Shown one piece after another: positions 1 through 9,177 of a stretch of 64,000 nt of DNA. The notes beneath the pieces were generated by a model. The model was not told the DNA's origin and did no database searches. It saw nothing but the letters and a program-made list of their open reading frames with translations. Origin of the DNA: Caecitellus pseudoparvulus (Eukaryota; Bigyra: Bicosoecida); NCBI GenBank assembly GCA_965644315.1, contig CBFFRQ010000089.1, positions 434,001 through 498,000 of the forward strand. Direction: 5' to 3'. Position 1 is the first letter of the stretch. Each line of letters begins with the position of its first letter. A program made the translations under genes and the position numbers.

Positions 1-3000
1 GCGTCCACCGCTGCCGGCGCCTGCCTGCGTCGTCTGCTGCGACCTGCCGACCCACCCTGCGCTGAGGCCAAGGGCAAGGCGCGACGGCAGGTGCGGGGTC
101 CCTTCGCCAGCCTGCTGGGGCTGTACAGCCACGGCATGGGCGCACTGGCACATGCCTTCTTGCACTGGGCGTCGCCTGTGACCAGCACGGGCGCGCCGCT
201 GGGGCGCATCATCCCACCGCATGCCACCCGCCGCCTGCAGCTGCTGTTTCACGCCGACCCCGTCGTGCTGTACAACCGCAGTGTCAGTTCCTGGGCCCAG
301 CGCACAGTGGGGAACGGGACGTCTGCGCAGGCCCATGCGGCAGTGGTGAGCACGGTGGGGGCGCTGCTGTTCGAGCTGGGAGTGCGTGCGAGCGAAGAGG
401 CGACGGGGGCGGCCAGCGTGTCGCAGGCGCCGAGCGGCACCTCGCACAGCCTGGACCTCGGCAGCCTGGGCGACGAGGCGGTGCGAACGGGGGATGCGAC
501 CGCCTCCGAATCCAGTGGGGATGAGGGGGGGGGCGTGTCCACTGATGGCAGGGCGCTGTCCCAGCTGCTGCGCGAAGGGGCGGCTGACTCGCCCGGCGCG
601 CCGCCGAAAACCGCACTGAACCAAGCAACCACCCTGCGAGGGGGCGGGGCAGGGCATGGGCCGCCCTCCACCTCCCGCCTGGGGCTGGGCTGGCGGCGGT
701 GTGGGCTGGCAGTGTCCCAGGCCGTGTTCGGGTCGCAGTGCGACCTGGCGGGACACACCATGGCTGCGCTTGCGGGAGAATTCTCCCGCACCCCCTCAGG
801 TGGCTGGGCCGCCGCCCCCACTGGCGTCGCCCTGCCGCCCACACACGTCAGTTTGCTGCCGGCACTGAGTGTGTGCACTGTGGTGGGTGTGGAGCCCCTG
901 CCCTCCATCCCCTTCAACATGCTGCTGAGCGTGCTGCAAGGTATGGAGGGGCGGGCAGCGGATGCCATGGGGGTGTCAGGCCCCCCCTCCACACCCCTCA
1001 TGGGGGCCTCCCGCACCTCCCAGCGCCCGCCCACGCCCAGCAATGCCGCAGACATGAGCCAGCTCGCCGGGGCAGGCGCTGGGAAGGCGGGGAACACGAC
1101 GGCCTCCGGTCGCTGGGCGTGGGGTCGCGCGGGGGCGTTCGCGCCTTCCGCAGCTGCCAGCGTCTCGGGCGCAGGGCACATGAACGCATCCACACACAGC
1201 AGTGCCAGCCCTGCCCCAACAGGTGGGCCCACCTCCCCCGGGCGTTTCATCATGCCGCGCCTGGCGTTCTTTTCACTGTTGCGCCGGGAACGCCTGGCCG
1301 ACCTGCGGTTTTTGCACCGCCCCGTCCCCGACCGTGTGCTCAAGAGCCTGGGCCTGGGGCCGGCGCTGAAGCACTACCCACGTGCCGTGCGACCACGCAA
1401 GCCCCCGACGGTGGAACAGTTGTTCCAGACCAAGTCTGCCATGCAGCAGCAGACGTTGCGGGGGGGGGCGCCTGTGCCCGACAGCGGCAACGCGCGTGAC
1501 GCGCCCGCTTCTCCCCCCACCAAGCCCCAACTGCAACCCCTGACTCCCCGGCAACGCAGCGTGTCTCGCGGCACCCAGTCCACCCCCGCTGCGGCCCAGG
1601 AAGTCGCTGGCACCGCCCGCGACCTCACCACCACCAGCCTGTCGCAGCGACAACCCTCCCTCAACGTGACCCTGCAAGCCGGCGCCAGCACAGGCCTGAC
1701 CGCCGTGGCTGACGTGCAGCTGGCGAAAACGCCCCTGCGCCCCACCACTGCCAAGCGCAGTGCCAGCGTGCAGGACCGTCGACACGCCTCAGGCCACCGC
1801 ATCCTGCACCGACACGCCGCCGCCATGCAACCCTCCAAACTCGCCCTGCCAGCGGTGGGTGCCATTCTCTCCGCCGCAGACGACAGCCAGTTTGGGGCAC
1901 AGGTGGAGGCGGCACCCCTGTCGCGACTGCTGCACCGGGATGACTGGGCATTTGAGGACCGAGTCGTGCTGCACAGCGTGAGTCAGGGTGGCACCATGTA
2001 CCGCAGGTGGCTCTGGTGCAACTGGCCCGTGTTGGCTTCCCATCGCCACCTGGGCACGACCCTGCTGGGACTGCAGGCGCACCTCATGCAGGGGGGCAAG
2101 GTGCAGGGGTTGGGGTCGCTGGGGGCACTTGTTGCCGCAAAAAGTGCCCTGAAGTCCCTCCTCCGCACACCCAAGCCGGCGCCCACCCCAGCGCCGTCGC
2201 CCCTGCGGCCCCTGGGCCCACCGACGACGGGGGTGGGCCCAGGGCCCGAGGCAGTCGATGACGTCACGGCTGCTGCGAACAAGGCCCAGAGCCTGAACAC
2301 GTTTGTGCGTGAGCGGCAGTTGATGGGGGTGCTGTTCGGCACCGTCGCAGACACATCCGCAGCTAAACAGGCCAGCGGGGCGGCAGAGTCGCTCCCGGCC
2401 AGCCCCAGCGTGGCAGCTGCTGCTGCTGCACACGGCATGGCGCGGGAGCCGGGTGCTGACGTGGCGGGTGTCGGGAACATCTCCCGCCTGGGAGACGTGC
2501 TGTCGGCGACGAGGTCGCACGGCGACCGGGCGAAGATGACCGCCGCCCTGGGCGACATCCGGCGGGGTCTCCCCGCCCATGCCTTCAACCCCCAAACTGG
2601 CCTGGCAGTGACGCGCAGTGAGCTGCAGACCATGGCTGTGCGTGCTCGCATCATCACCCTGCGTGAGCAGTGCGACGCCCTGTCCAAGGCGTGCGCCACA
2701 GAGCAAGCCGCCATCACGGCAGCCGAGAACAGCCTCGCGGCGGCAGGGCGGAACACGGACATCGCCGCCGCTGAGAGCGAAGCTGCCAAGGTCATGGCCG
2801 CCTCCCTGCAGGTGCGTCTGGACGCAGTCACCGCCAGTTTGCTCGTGGCAGAGCGGAATCACGACTGGACAGCGGCGGTGGTGGGCATGGCCCGCGCCAA
2901 CCCCGGGCCAGACGCAGCCTACCTGCGAGAAGTCAGTGCCGCACTGCGCACACTGAAGGCGGCACAGAAATCTTTGGCAGAGGGCGTCGTCGCGCTGCGT

Positions 3001-6000
3001 TTCGAGCTGGCGCGGGCCGTGCGTCGCACCATCCCCGAACTGCAAGCGGCGGTGCAGGCTGCCGCTGCCACGCGGAAAACCGCCAAACAGCGCTTCATCG
3101 CAGCCGCCGAGACGGCACTGAATGCGAGGGCGGAGCAGGCAGCACGGGCAGAACGCGCAGCTCGCATTGAAGCTGATGCGCTGCGGCAGGCGGAAGCCGC
3201 GGCACATGCGGCACGAGTGGCGGCAGCGTTCGAGCTGTTGGAGAGTGCTGTGCGTGAGGGGGGCAAGAAGGGGGGTGCGGTGGGGGGCGCCACCCGGAAC
3301 ACGGGCGCCCTGGACCCCACCGACTTGCGGAATGCCGAGGGGGCGTTGGACGGCGAGGTGGTCATTGAAGTGCTGCACCCCGAACGCATCAGCGTGCTGG
3401 GCGCAGTGCCACAGCCCTCCCGGGCTGCCCCCTCAGCATCTCGGACATCGGCGCCCACCTCCGCCGTGGCACTTGTTCGCAGTGCCCTGCGGAAATCGAG
3501 GAGCTCCAGCTCTGGAGTCGGAACACACACCACGCCGGGCAGCGGCAAGCGGCGGCGAGGGGCGGGAGCGGGCGCCAGCATCTCAGAGCGTGTTCTGCTC
3601 AGCACCGCCCTGCGACGCTTGGGCCTTGTTCCGGGTGTGGACCTGCCCACCCTGTCCGCGCGGCATGCGGTGGCTCTGAGCCTCCGTGACGTCTTGCGGG
3701 GTCGGCTGGGGTATGTGCTGCGCCTGTACGATGCCTGGTCCGCCCTGGCCATCGACGGCGCCCATGAGCTGGGGGCGGCAGGGAGTAATACGCCAACACC
3801 TGCACCCCGTGAGTCCGCGGGGGAGGGGGAGGGGGCAGGCCCCGGTTCCCAGAAACGCCTCTCCTTCCGCATGATGTTCGACCCCGCCGTGTCCACGTAC
3901 ATGTTCGGGCAGGGGGGGGGCGCGGGGAGTGTTCTGAGTCGAGCCCCATCGCGTGTTCCGTCTGGACCCGGCGCAGGGGATGCCCCTCGGCAGTCCCCGA
4001 CCGGTTCAGAACACCGCTCGGCGACGGCGGGCACGCCCAGTGGGGGCGCGGAACACCGCAGCTCCGCCACCCCCGCCAGCACATTCCGCCCCCCCACGGC
4101 CGGCACAACGCAGCAACCACCAGGGTCCAGCCTGGAACACGCCCTGTCCCGACTGCATGCCGCGCTGGGCAACGACACGGCAATTACCTGGCCGAACTAC
4201 GAGTGGCTACACTCGGTGAGTGGCGCGGCGGTGGGCCCATCGTGGATGACTGGCGTGGCACGGGACACCGTGGCGCACGACCTGAAGGTGTTGTTCCAAG
4301 ACGGAACACAGGCCACCGTGGATGCTGTGCCCTTCATCACCACCTCCTCCCGCGGGGACCCGTTGTGGCAGGCGTACACGTCCCAGCTGCGGGTGGCAGA
4401 CACGCTGACGAAGCAGGTCGCCGGCATCCGCACCGATCTGGCCATGCTGGTGGAGGCGGTGGATGTGGAACGAGCGGCACGGGCGGCAGACGAAACCCAG
4501 CGACGACTGGCACGAGGGGAGGGGGACATGGGCGACTTGCCCGACGCCGATGGTGCCACGGGCGTTTCTGACGCGGACATGAACGCCCTGCAACGCATCG
4601 CAGAGGCGCTGGCGGCGCAGGCCCCCCCCCCATCACCCGACCAGCCCCCCCTACAAGCCTCCTCGTCGTCCCTCACCATCGCACGCCCCCGCCCTCGCGC
4701 CATGGGGGAGGCGTCTGCCCTGCTGGGGTCGGAAATTGACGCGGCCATGCGGCGGCAGTTCCTGACTTCCGCCCTGTCCACCGCCTCCGCCACCCTGCGC
4801 GCGCGGCCAGTGGAGCGCCTGCGCAGCCAAGCCAAGACACTGCAGGCCGACACACGGCGAGTGGGGCAGAGCCTGGCATTCCTCTCGTCACGCCTGCGGT
4901 CGGTGTGCGACTGGGGCCGCCTGGTACACCACCTCACCCGCACAGGCCTGGCGGCGCTGGCGTCCGTGTACACGCTGGACCTGTGCTGGGCGGCGGCATC
5001 CCACGGGGCGGCAGCGGGGGATGGGCCCCGGGATGAGGGGGGCAGCGGCCAGGGCCTGTACCATGCTAGCCACCTCATCCCGCCGCCACAGGGCGCTCCC
5101 GACACCACTTTCGAGTCGGGCAGTCCGAGTGAAGCCCCCCCCACGCCGGGGCACACGGTGGGGTTCGCCATCCCAGGGGACGATGGGCCCATGTCCCCGG
5201 GATCCACACGGCGCAGTGTGTTCCTGGCTCCCTCGCCGGAACGCGGCGGGGAGGCGCCTGACCCTGCGACGCAGGTTGCGGATTTTGCAGAGGTGGCGGG
5301 CAGCTCAGTGGGCGCCATCACGTCAGGCCTCGTCGCAGCGGCGGCGGCCATGGGTGGATACCACACTGGCGCCACCCACCGCGCCACTGAGGCGGTGCGG
5401 GTGTACACGGGGCAAGGCAGGGGCAGCGGCGGTCGGGGCGGTGTCCGCCCTGTGCACATGCCAGGGGGCAGCACATCCTACTTCCAGCTGGCGGCGGCGG
5501 CTGGGCGCATGGGCATGGAGGTGCGCCCATCCACCGCAAGCATGCGCCCACCCACCGCAGAGGCGCCCACCTCCGCCCTCAGCCCCCGCAGTCGCAGCGA
5601 CGAAGACGAGGACGGAGCCGGGGTGGGGTCGCGGACGGGCGGCGGTGGGGCGACATCCGCGGATGGGTGGGAGGCCCCCGATGTCGTGGCGCGTGCCGCG
5701 GGGGGGCTGGCCACCCTGCTGAATGCGACTGTCACGGGCATTTGCCACAAGGCACTGCTGTCCCAGGGCCTCCTGGATGCGCGTGCCGACGTGTACGCCG
5801 TGCTGCACCTGCAGCCCATCCTGGAGTCACTGCAGGCAGACCAGGGCGCAGCGGGGGGATCCCCCGCCACACCAGCTCGCCCCGAGTACGACCGCCGAGG
5901 GCGGGAAGCGGGGGGGGTGGGCCCAGAAAGCCGCTTCTACGCCCAGCGCCTGCAACGTGCGCGGGCGGCGTGTCTGGCTGCGCTGCAGGCAGCTGCCCGG

Positions 6001-6996
6001 GTACTGTTCCGCAAGCAACTGACCCGGGCAGCCCGCCTGGTGCAGACTGCGTGGGCGGTGTTGGCAGATGATCAGGAGGGCTTGCCTGCCATGGCGGGGC
6101 TGCTGCGCAGTCTGGACACGGCGGCACACATGGCCAACGTCAGCGTGCGGAATTTGCAGATGCACGCACACCTGGCAGAGTCTCAGGGGCGCGCCACGGA
6201 CGCGGCGACCACCACGGCCTCCATCATGGAGGTGGCGGCGGACACCGATGCCCTTGTGGAGACAGTGCCTGCCCCGCCAGACTTCATGGCGCGCGCATCT
6301 GCTGCAGTGAGTCGCGCCCAGCTCACCTTCGACCCACTGGCGGCGGACACCGCCCCAGGTGGGGAGGGCTGGGCCCCGGGTCCCAGCACAGATGCCGCCA
6401 TCCACACACTGCTGCGTCGGTCCCAGGCGCAGGGAGGGGGCGGCCCTGCCGCGGCAGAGGGGCAACCACTGCCCTCCCCTGACTCGCCGCCGCCCGCCAG
6501 GCGCCAGGTTCGAGCAGCTGACTCGCCTGGTCGCGGCGACCAGGTGGGGTTCACGGACCTCGCGGCACGGGTGCGGAAGGCCCCCCCGACGTCCCCAGAC
6601 ACCACGGGAGGGGGGGACACGCCCCCCCAGGATGGCATGTTTGGGGGCGGACCCAGTGGCGGCGGAGTCACCCTCTCAGCCACTCGGCGGGCCATGCTGG
6701 CACAACTGGGCCTGGCAGTGCAGTCGCGGCACGTGCACAGCATGGTGTCGCTCCCAGCGTACCTGCTGGGTCTGCGTGTGGGGCGGGGGGGCGATGTGCT
6801 GCCCACAGACCTCCGCCGGCACACGGCAGGGGGCAAGGTGCGTGTGCGCTCCGACAAGGCCCGGGACGTGCCGCCCGCTCTGCAGACCGGCACCATGCAG
6901 TACCGGTTTGTCATGGGGTATGAGCGGGGGGAGACGAAGGACACGGGAGGGGGCGGCGCTGGGTACCTTGGTGGGGGAGACGCTGCGGCGCTGTGA
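1..6996 (+). CDS. Large low-complexity protein with central coiled coil, 5' partial
   Basis: The reading frame is open from the first base of the window to a TGA at 6994-6996, giving at least 2,331 residues without a stop; the true start lies upstream. I do not recognise a family. Visible parts: a less repetitive N-terminal stretch (about residues 30-130), a conserved-looking basic block near nt 1250-1440 (LAFFSLLRRERLADLRFLH), an Ala/Glu/Arg-rich helical coiled coil at about nt 2610-3260 and a second helical stretch near nt 4390-4510. Long Pro/Gly/Ser/Thr-rich linkers separate these, and a compact C-terminal block lies near nt 6690-6930. No membrane segment or catalytic motif is evident. Coding strength is supported by the very long open frame, although GC-rich DNA also yields long antisense ORFs here. 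Unrecognised introns could be hidden in-frame. A large scaffold or cytoskeletal protein is possible, but that is a guess. Confidence 0.7.
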   Translation, partial: ASTAAGACLRRLLRPADPPCAEAKGKARRQVRGPFASLLGLYSHGMGALAHAFLHWASPVTSTGAPLGRIIPPHATRRLQLLFHADPVVLYNRSVSSWAQRTVGNGTSAQAHAAVVSTVGALLFELGVRASEEATGAASVSQAPSGTSHSLDLGSLGDEAVRTGDATASESSGDEGGGVSTDGRALSQLLREGAADSPGAPPKTALNQATTLRGGGAGHGPPSTSRLGLGWRRCGLAVSQAVFGSQCDLAGHTMAALAGEFSRTPSGGWAAAPTGVALPPTHVSLLPALSVCTVVGVEPLPSIPFNMLLSVLQGMEGRAADAMGVSGPPSTPLMGASRTSQRPPTPSNAADMSQLAGAGAGKAGNTTASGRWAWGRAGAFAPSAAASVSGAGHMNASTHSSASPAPTGGPTSPGRFIMPRLAFFSLLRRERLADLRFLHRPVPDRVLKSLGLGPALKHYPRAVRPRKPPTVEQLFQTKSAMQQQTLRGGAPVPDSGNARDAPASPPTKPQLQPLTPRQRSVSRGTQSTPAAAQEVAGTARDLTTTSLSQRQPSLNVTLQAGASTGLTAVADVQLAKTPLRPTTAKRSASVQDRRHASGHRILHRHAAAMQPSKLALPAVGAILSAADDSQFGAQVEAAPLSRLLHRDDWAFEDRVVLHSVSQGGTMYRRWLWCNWPVLASHRHLGTTLLGLQAHLMQGGKVQGLGSLGALVAAKSALKSLLRTPKPAPTPAPSPLRPLGPPTTGVGPGPEAVDDVTAAANKAQSLNTFVRERQLMGVLFGTVADTSAAKQASGAAESLPASPSVAAAAAAHGMAREPGADVAGVGNISRLGDVLSATRSHGDRAKMTAALGDIRRGLPAHAFNPQTGLAVTRSELQTMAVRARIITLREQCDALSKACATEQAAITAAENSLAAAGRNTDIAAAESEAAKVMAASLQVRLDAVTASLLVAERNHDWTAAVVGMARANPGPDAAYLREVSAALRTLKAAQKSLAEGVVALRFELARAVRRTIPELQAAVQAAAATRKTAKQRFIAAAETALNARAEQAARAERAARIEADALRQAEAAAHAARVAAAFELLESAVREGGKKGGAVGGATRNTGALDPTDLRNAEGALDGEVVIEVLHPERISVLGAVPQPSRAAPSASRTSAPTSAVALVRSALRKSRSSSSGVGTHTTPGSGKRRRGAGAGASISERVLLSTALRRLGLVPGVDLPTLSARHAVALSLRDVLRGRLGYVLRLYDAWSALAIDGAHELGAAGSNTPTPAPRESAGEGEGAGPGSQKRLSFRMMFDPAVSTYMFGQGGGAGSVLSRAPSRVPSGPGAGDAPRQSPTGSEHRSATAGTPSGGAEHRSSATPASTFRPPTAGTTQQPPGSSLEHALSRLHAALGNDTAITWPNYEWLHSVSGAAVGPSWMTGVARDTVAHDLKVLFQDGTQATVDAVPFITTSSRGDPLWQAYTSQLRVADTLTKQVAGIRTDLAMLVEAVDVERAARAADETQRRLARGEGDMGDLPDADGATGVSDADMNALQRIAEALAAQAPPPSPDQPPLQASSSSLTIARPRPRAMGEASALLGSEIDAAMRRQFLTSALSTASATLRARPVERLRSQAKTLQADTRRVGQSLAFLSSRLRSVCDWGRLVHHLTRTGLAALASVYTLDLCWAAASHGAAAGDGPRDEGGSGQGLYHASHLIPPPQGAPDTTFESGSPSEAPPTPGHTVGFAIPGDDGPMSPGSTRRSVFLAPSPERGGEAPDPATQVADFAEVAGSSVGAITSGLVAAAAAMGGYHTGATHRATEAVRVYTGQGRGSGGRGGVRPVHMPGGSTSYFQLAAAAGRMGMEVRPSTASMRPPTAEAPTSALSPRSRSDEDEDGAGVGSRTGGGGATSADGWEAPDVVARAAGGLATLLNATVTGICHKALLSQGLLDARADVYAVLHLQPILESLQADQGAAGGSPATPARPEYDRRGREAGGVGPESRFYAQRLQRARAACLAALQAAARVLFRKQLTRAARLVQTAWAVLADDQEGLPAMAGLLRSLDTAAHMANVSVRNLQMHAHLAESQGRATDAATTTASIMEVAADTDALVETVPAPPDFMARASAAVSRAQLTFDPLAADTAPGGEGWAPGPSTDAAIHTLLRRSQAQGGGGPAAAEGQPLPSPDSPPPARRQVRAADSPGRGDQVGFTDLAARVRKAPPTSPDTTGGGDTPPQDGMFGGGPSGGGVTLSATRRAMLAQLGLAVQSRHVHSMVSLPAYLLGLRVGRGGDVLPTDLRRHTAGGKVRVRSDKARDVPPALQTGTMQYRFVMGYERGETKDTGGGGAGYLGGGDAAAL

Positions 6997-7130
6997 GCCA
7001 GTGGCATGTGGCCGAGCAAATGCTGGAGCAAGGCACATTCCACGCACAGTCAATTCAACTGAGCTGAAGAGTGCAGAGGCCCTCCCAATACACACATCTG
7101 TACATCAAGGGGCAGTGCACCACGGCAGCC

Positions 7131-8933
7131 ATGGCTGCTGCCAGTGCCACGCCAGCGGCGGCTGGCAGCGGTGCAATTTCCGCAGAGGCGGCGGCAGTGG
7201 CAGGCAGCCGCGGCAACATGCGCGCCATGGCCACGGTGGGGCCGGTGGGGCAGGCCTCCGCTGTGTACGCCAGCCGTTGGCGGTGTGGCGCCTGCAGTGC
7301 CATGAACGCGCCTGCCAAGATGAAGTGTGGGCGGTGCCGAGCAGCCAAGCCTGCCAACGCCTCCACCGTTGTCGTCAAGGCGCCCTCTGCCGCGAGCAAC
7401 TGGACCGAGGCCTTTGACGCGGGGACACAGCAGATTTACTACTACAACAAAGCCACGGGCAAGTCGCAGTGGACTCGGCCGGAGGAGCTGGGGCCGGCGC
7501 CGCACGCAACCGGATGGTGGGTTCGAATTCCGCACACGCAGTGCCCGTGTCCGGCGTCCCCCGTCACCGCCCCGTTGCTCCCATCCCCACCACAGGTTCG
7601 GCCGCGGCGCGTCAGGGAGTCAGGCCGCTCTGCGGTATGCGCAGCTCAACGCAGCGTGGTTGAAACGCCCCGCCCGCAAGCAAAGCGACATTGACTGTGC
7701 GTGTTTGCGAAAGGCGCAGCGCTGAGCCCCCCCCCTCCGCACACACGCCACCCCCCCCCCACGCACACACACACAGTGAAGGCGCCTGGGTACACTGAGG
7801 GGCAGCAGACGTACAACATCTGGTATGGGCGGTATGACGGCAGCACGAAGGAAGGGCGGTTGCTGCCTGGGGAGCCCGCCCCCAGCCGCTGCTGCCTGGC
7901 ACAGGACGCGGGGTGGACACAGGCGGACCGGGAACGCAGTGAGAAACGGTACTTCTGTCTGTTCTTCTCACGGGGCAGCTGTGCCTACGGGCAGCAGTGC
8001 AGCTACCACCACCACCTGCCGGGGCCGGTGGATGAGCGGGGGCTGGAAGGAACACGCGACATCTTTGGTCGCCAGCGACACGCGGAACACCGCGACGACA
8101 TGTCCGGCGTCGGCAGCTACACGTCTCAGTGCCGCACGCTGTACGTGGGGGGCATTCGTGCCGACACGCCCGTGTCTGGTGCCACCCGGCGGGGGGGGCA
8201 GGGTGCCCATGATGCCGTGGTGGAGATGTTGGCGCGGCACTTTGGCGAGTGGGGGGAGATCGAGAACATCAACTACATCGACCGCAAGAGCATCGCCTTT
8301 GTGCGCTACCGCCTGCGCGTGAATGCGGAATTTGCGCACGAAGCCATGGACCACCAAGCCCTGGACGGCAAGGAAGTCATCAACGTGCGGTGGGCGTACG
8401 ACGACCCCAACCCAGTGGCACAAGAAGCAGCTCAGCGGGCGGATGAGGATGCTTTCTTGATTGCGCTGCAGGCGCGCGGCATGACGCTGGTGTCGGATGA
8501 GCAGGCGGCGAGCATGGACCCAGCTGTGAACCCCGCCCTGGCAGGGCTGGAGGGGGGGTCAGCCGCCCCTTCTGGTGAGGGGGGTGGCGAGGGGGGTGAT
8601 GGGGGGGGTCAGCCGGAGCAGGGCGGCGGCAGTGGTGTGGCACTGGAGGCCCTGTCGCAGGATGCGTTCTACCAGGCTGTAGCGGAGGAGGTGGGGGCCT
8701 GTCCCACCCAGGACACGGACAGTCCTGAGTACGCCTCTTGGTATGCGGCGTACACGGCCGCCGCCACACGCCTGTGGCCTGTGTGGCAGGCCAAGGGGGG
8801 CGGGACCGACACAGCTCTAGGCGGCGCCAAGCGGACGCGGGAGGAGGAAGGGGCGGACACCGCCCCTTCGGATGCGGCCGCATCGGATGCCGCCCCCGGC
8901 GCCAGTCCTGCCGCAAAGCGCCCTGCTCCGTAG
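7131..8933 (+). CDS. CWC2: CWC2/RBM22-type pre-mRNA splicing factor with RanBP2 zinc finger and WW domain
   Basis: Three exons, 7131-7516, 7596-7696 and 7777-8933, join in frame to 547 residues; introns of 79 and 80 bases have GTGGGT and GTGCGT donors. The start is the first ATG in frame (upstream in-frame start candidates are only GTG). Residues about 130-380 match fungal Cwc2: the LKRPARKQSDID block, YNIWYGRYDG, a CCCH finger (C223, C231, C237, H241) in FCLFFSRGSC, DIFGR, and an RRM starting TLYVGGI with the RNP-like IAFVRY. Cwc2 belongs to the Prp19/NTC complex and contacts U6 snRNA in the active spliceosome. Unusually, a RanBP2-type zinc finger (residues about 48-72, C-x2-C-x10-C-x2-C) and a WW domain (about 90-121, with YYYNKATGKSQW) precede it; neither is part of the Cwc2 core I know. 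The C-terminus is Gly/Ala-rich. Exon 2 supplies the conserved RPARKQ linker, so the fusion is not an artefact of joining two neighbours. Confidence 0.88.
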
Positions 8934-9177
8934 ACCAGCCTCCAGTTGGTGGGGGCTGTTGGCTCAGCCACCCACTCCGCCACCGCCCCGCAAAATGCAC
9001 CACACAGTGCGAACGGCAACCCCAGCCCCTGCCCGGTGCACGCACTGCCCAGTGCCACGCTTCATCCACGTGCCTCGCTCGCCGTGGTTGGCGGGTGGCC
9101 GCTGCGCGCCCCGCCACCACTACAGCGCCTGGCCGCTGTGCGACTGGCACGCCTCTCTTGCACTTGCCCCGCGCGGC

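Noticed and set aside
1789-3378. 529-codon reverse ORF opposite the 5' giant protein
   Set aside because: Cys/His/Gly-rich composition without repeats of a real zinc-finger spacing; it is a shadow of the forward coiled-coil coding region.
7517-7535. T-arm-like sequence GGTTCGAATTCC suggesting a tRNA
   Set aside because: It sits at the 5' end of a CWC2 intron; no anticodon arm or acceptor stem is found upstream.
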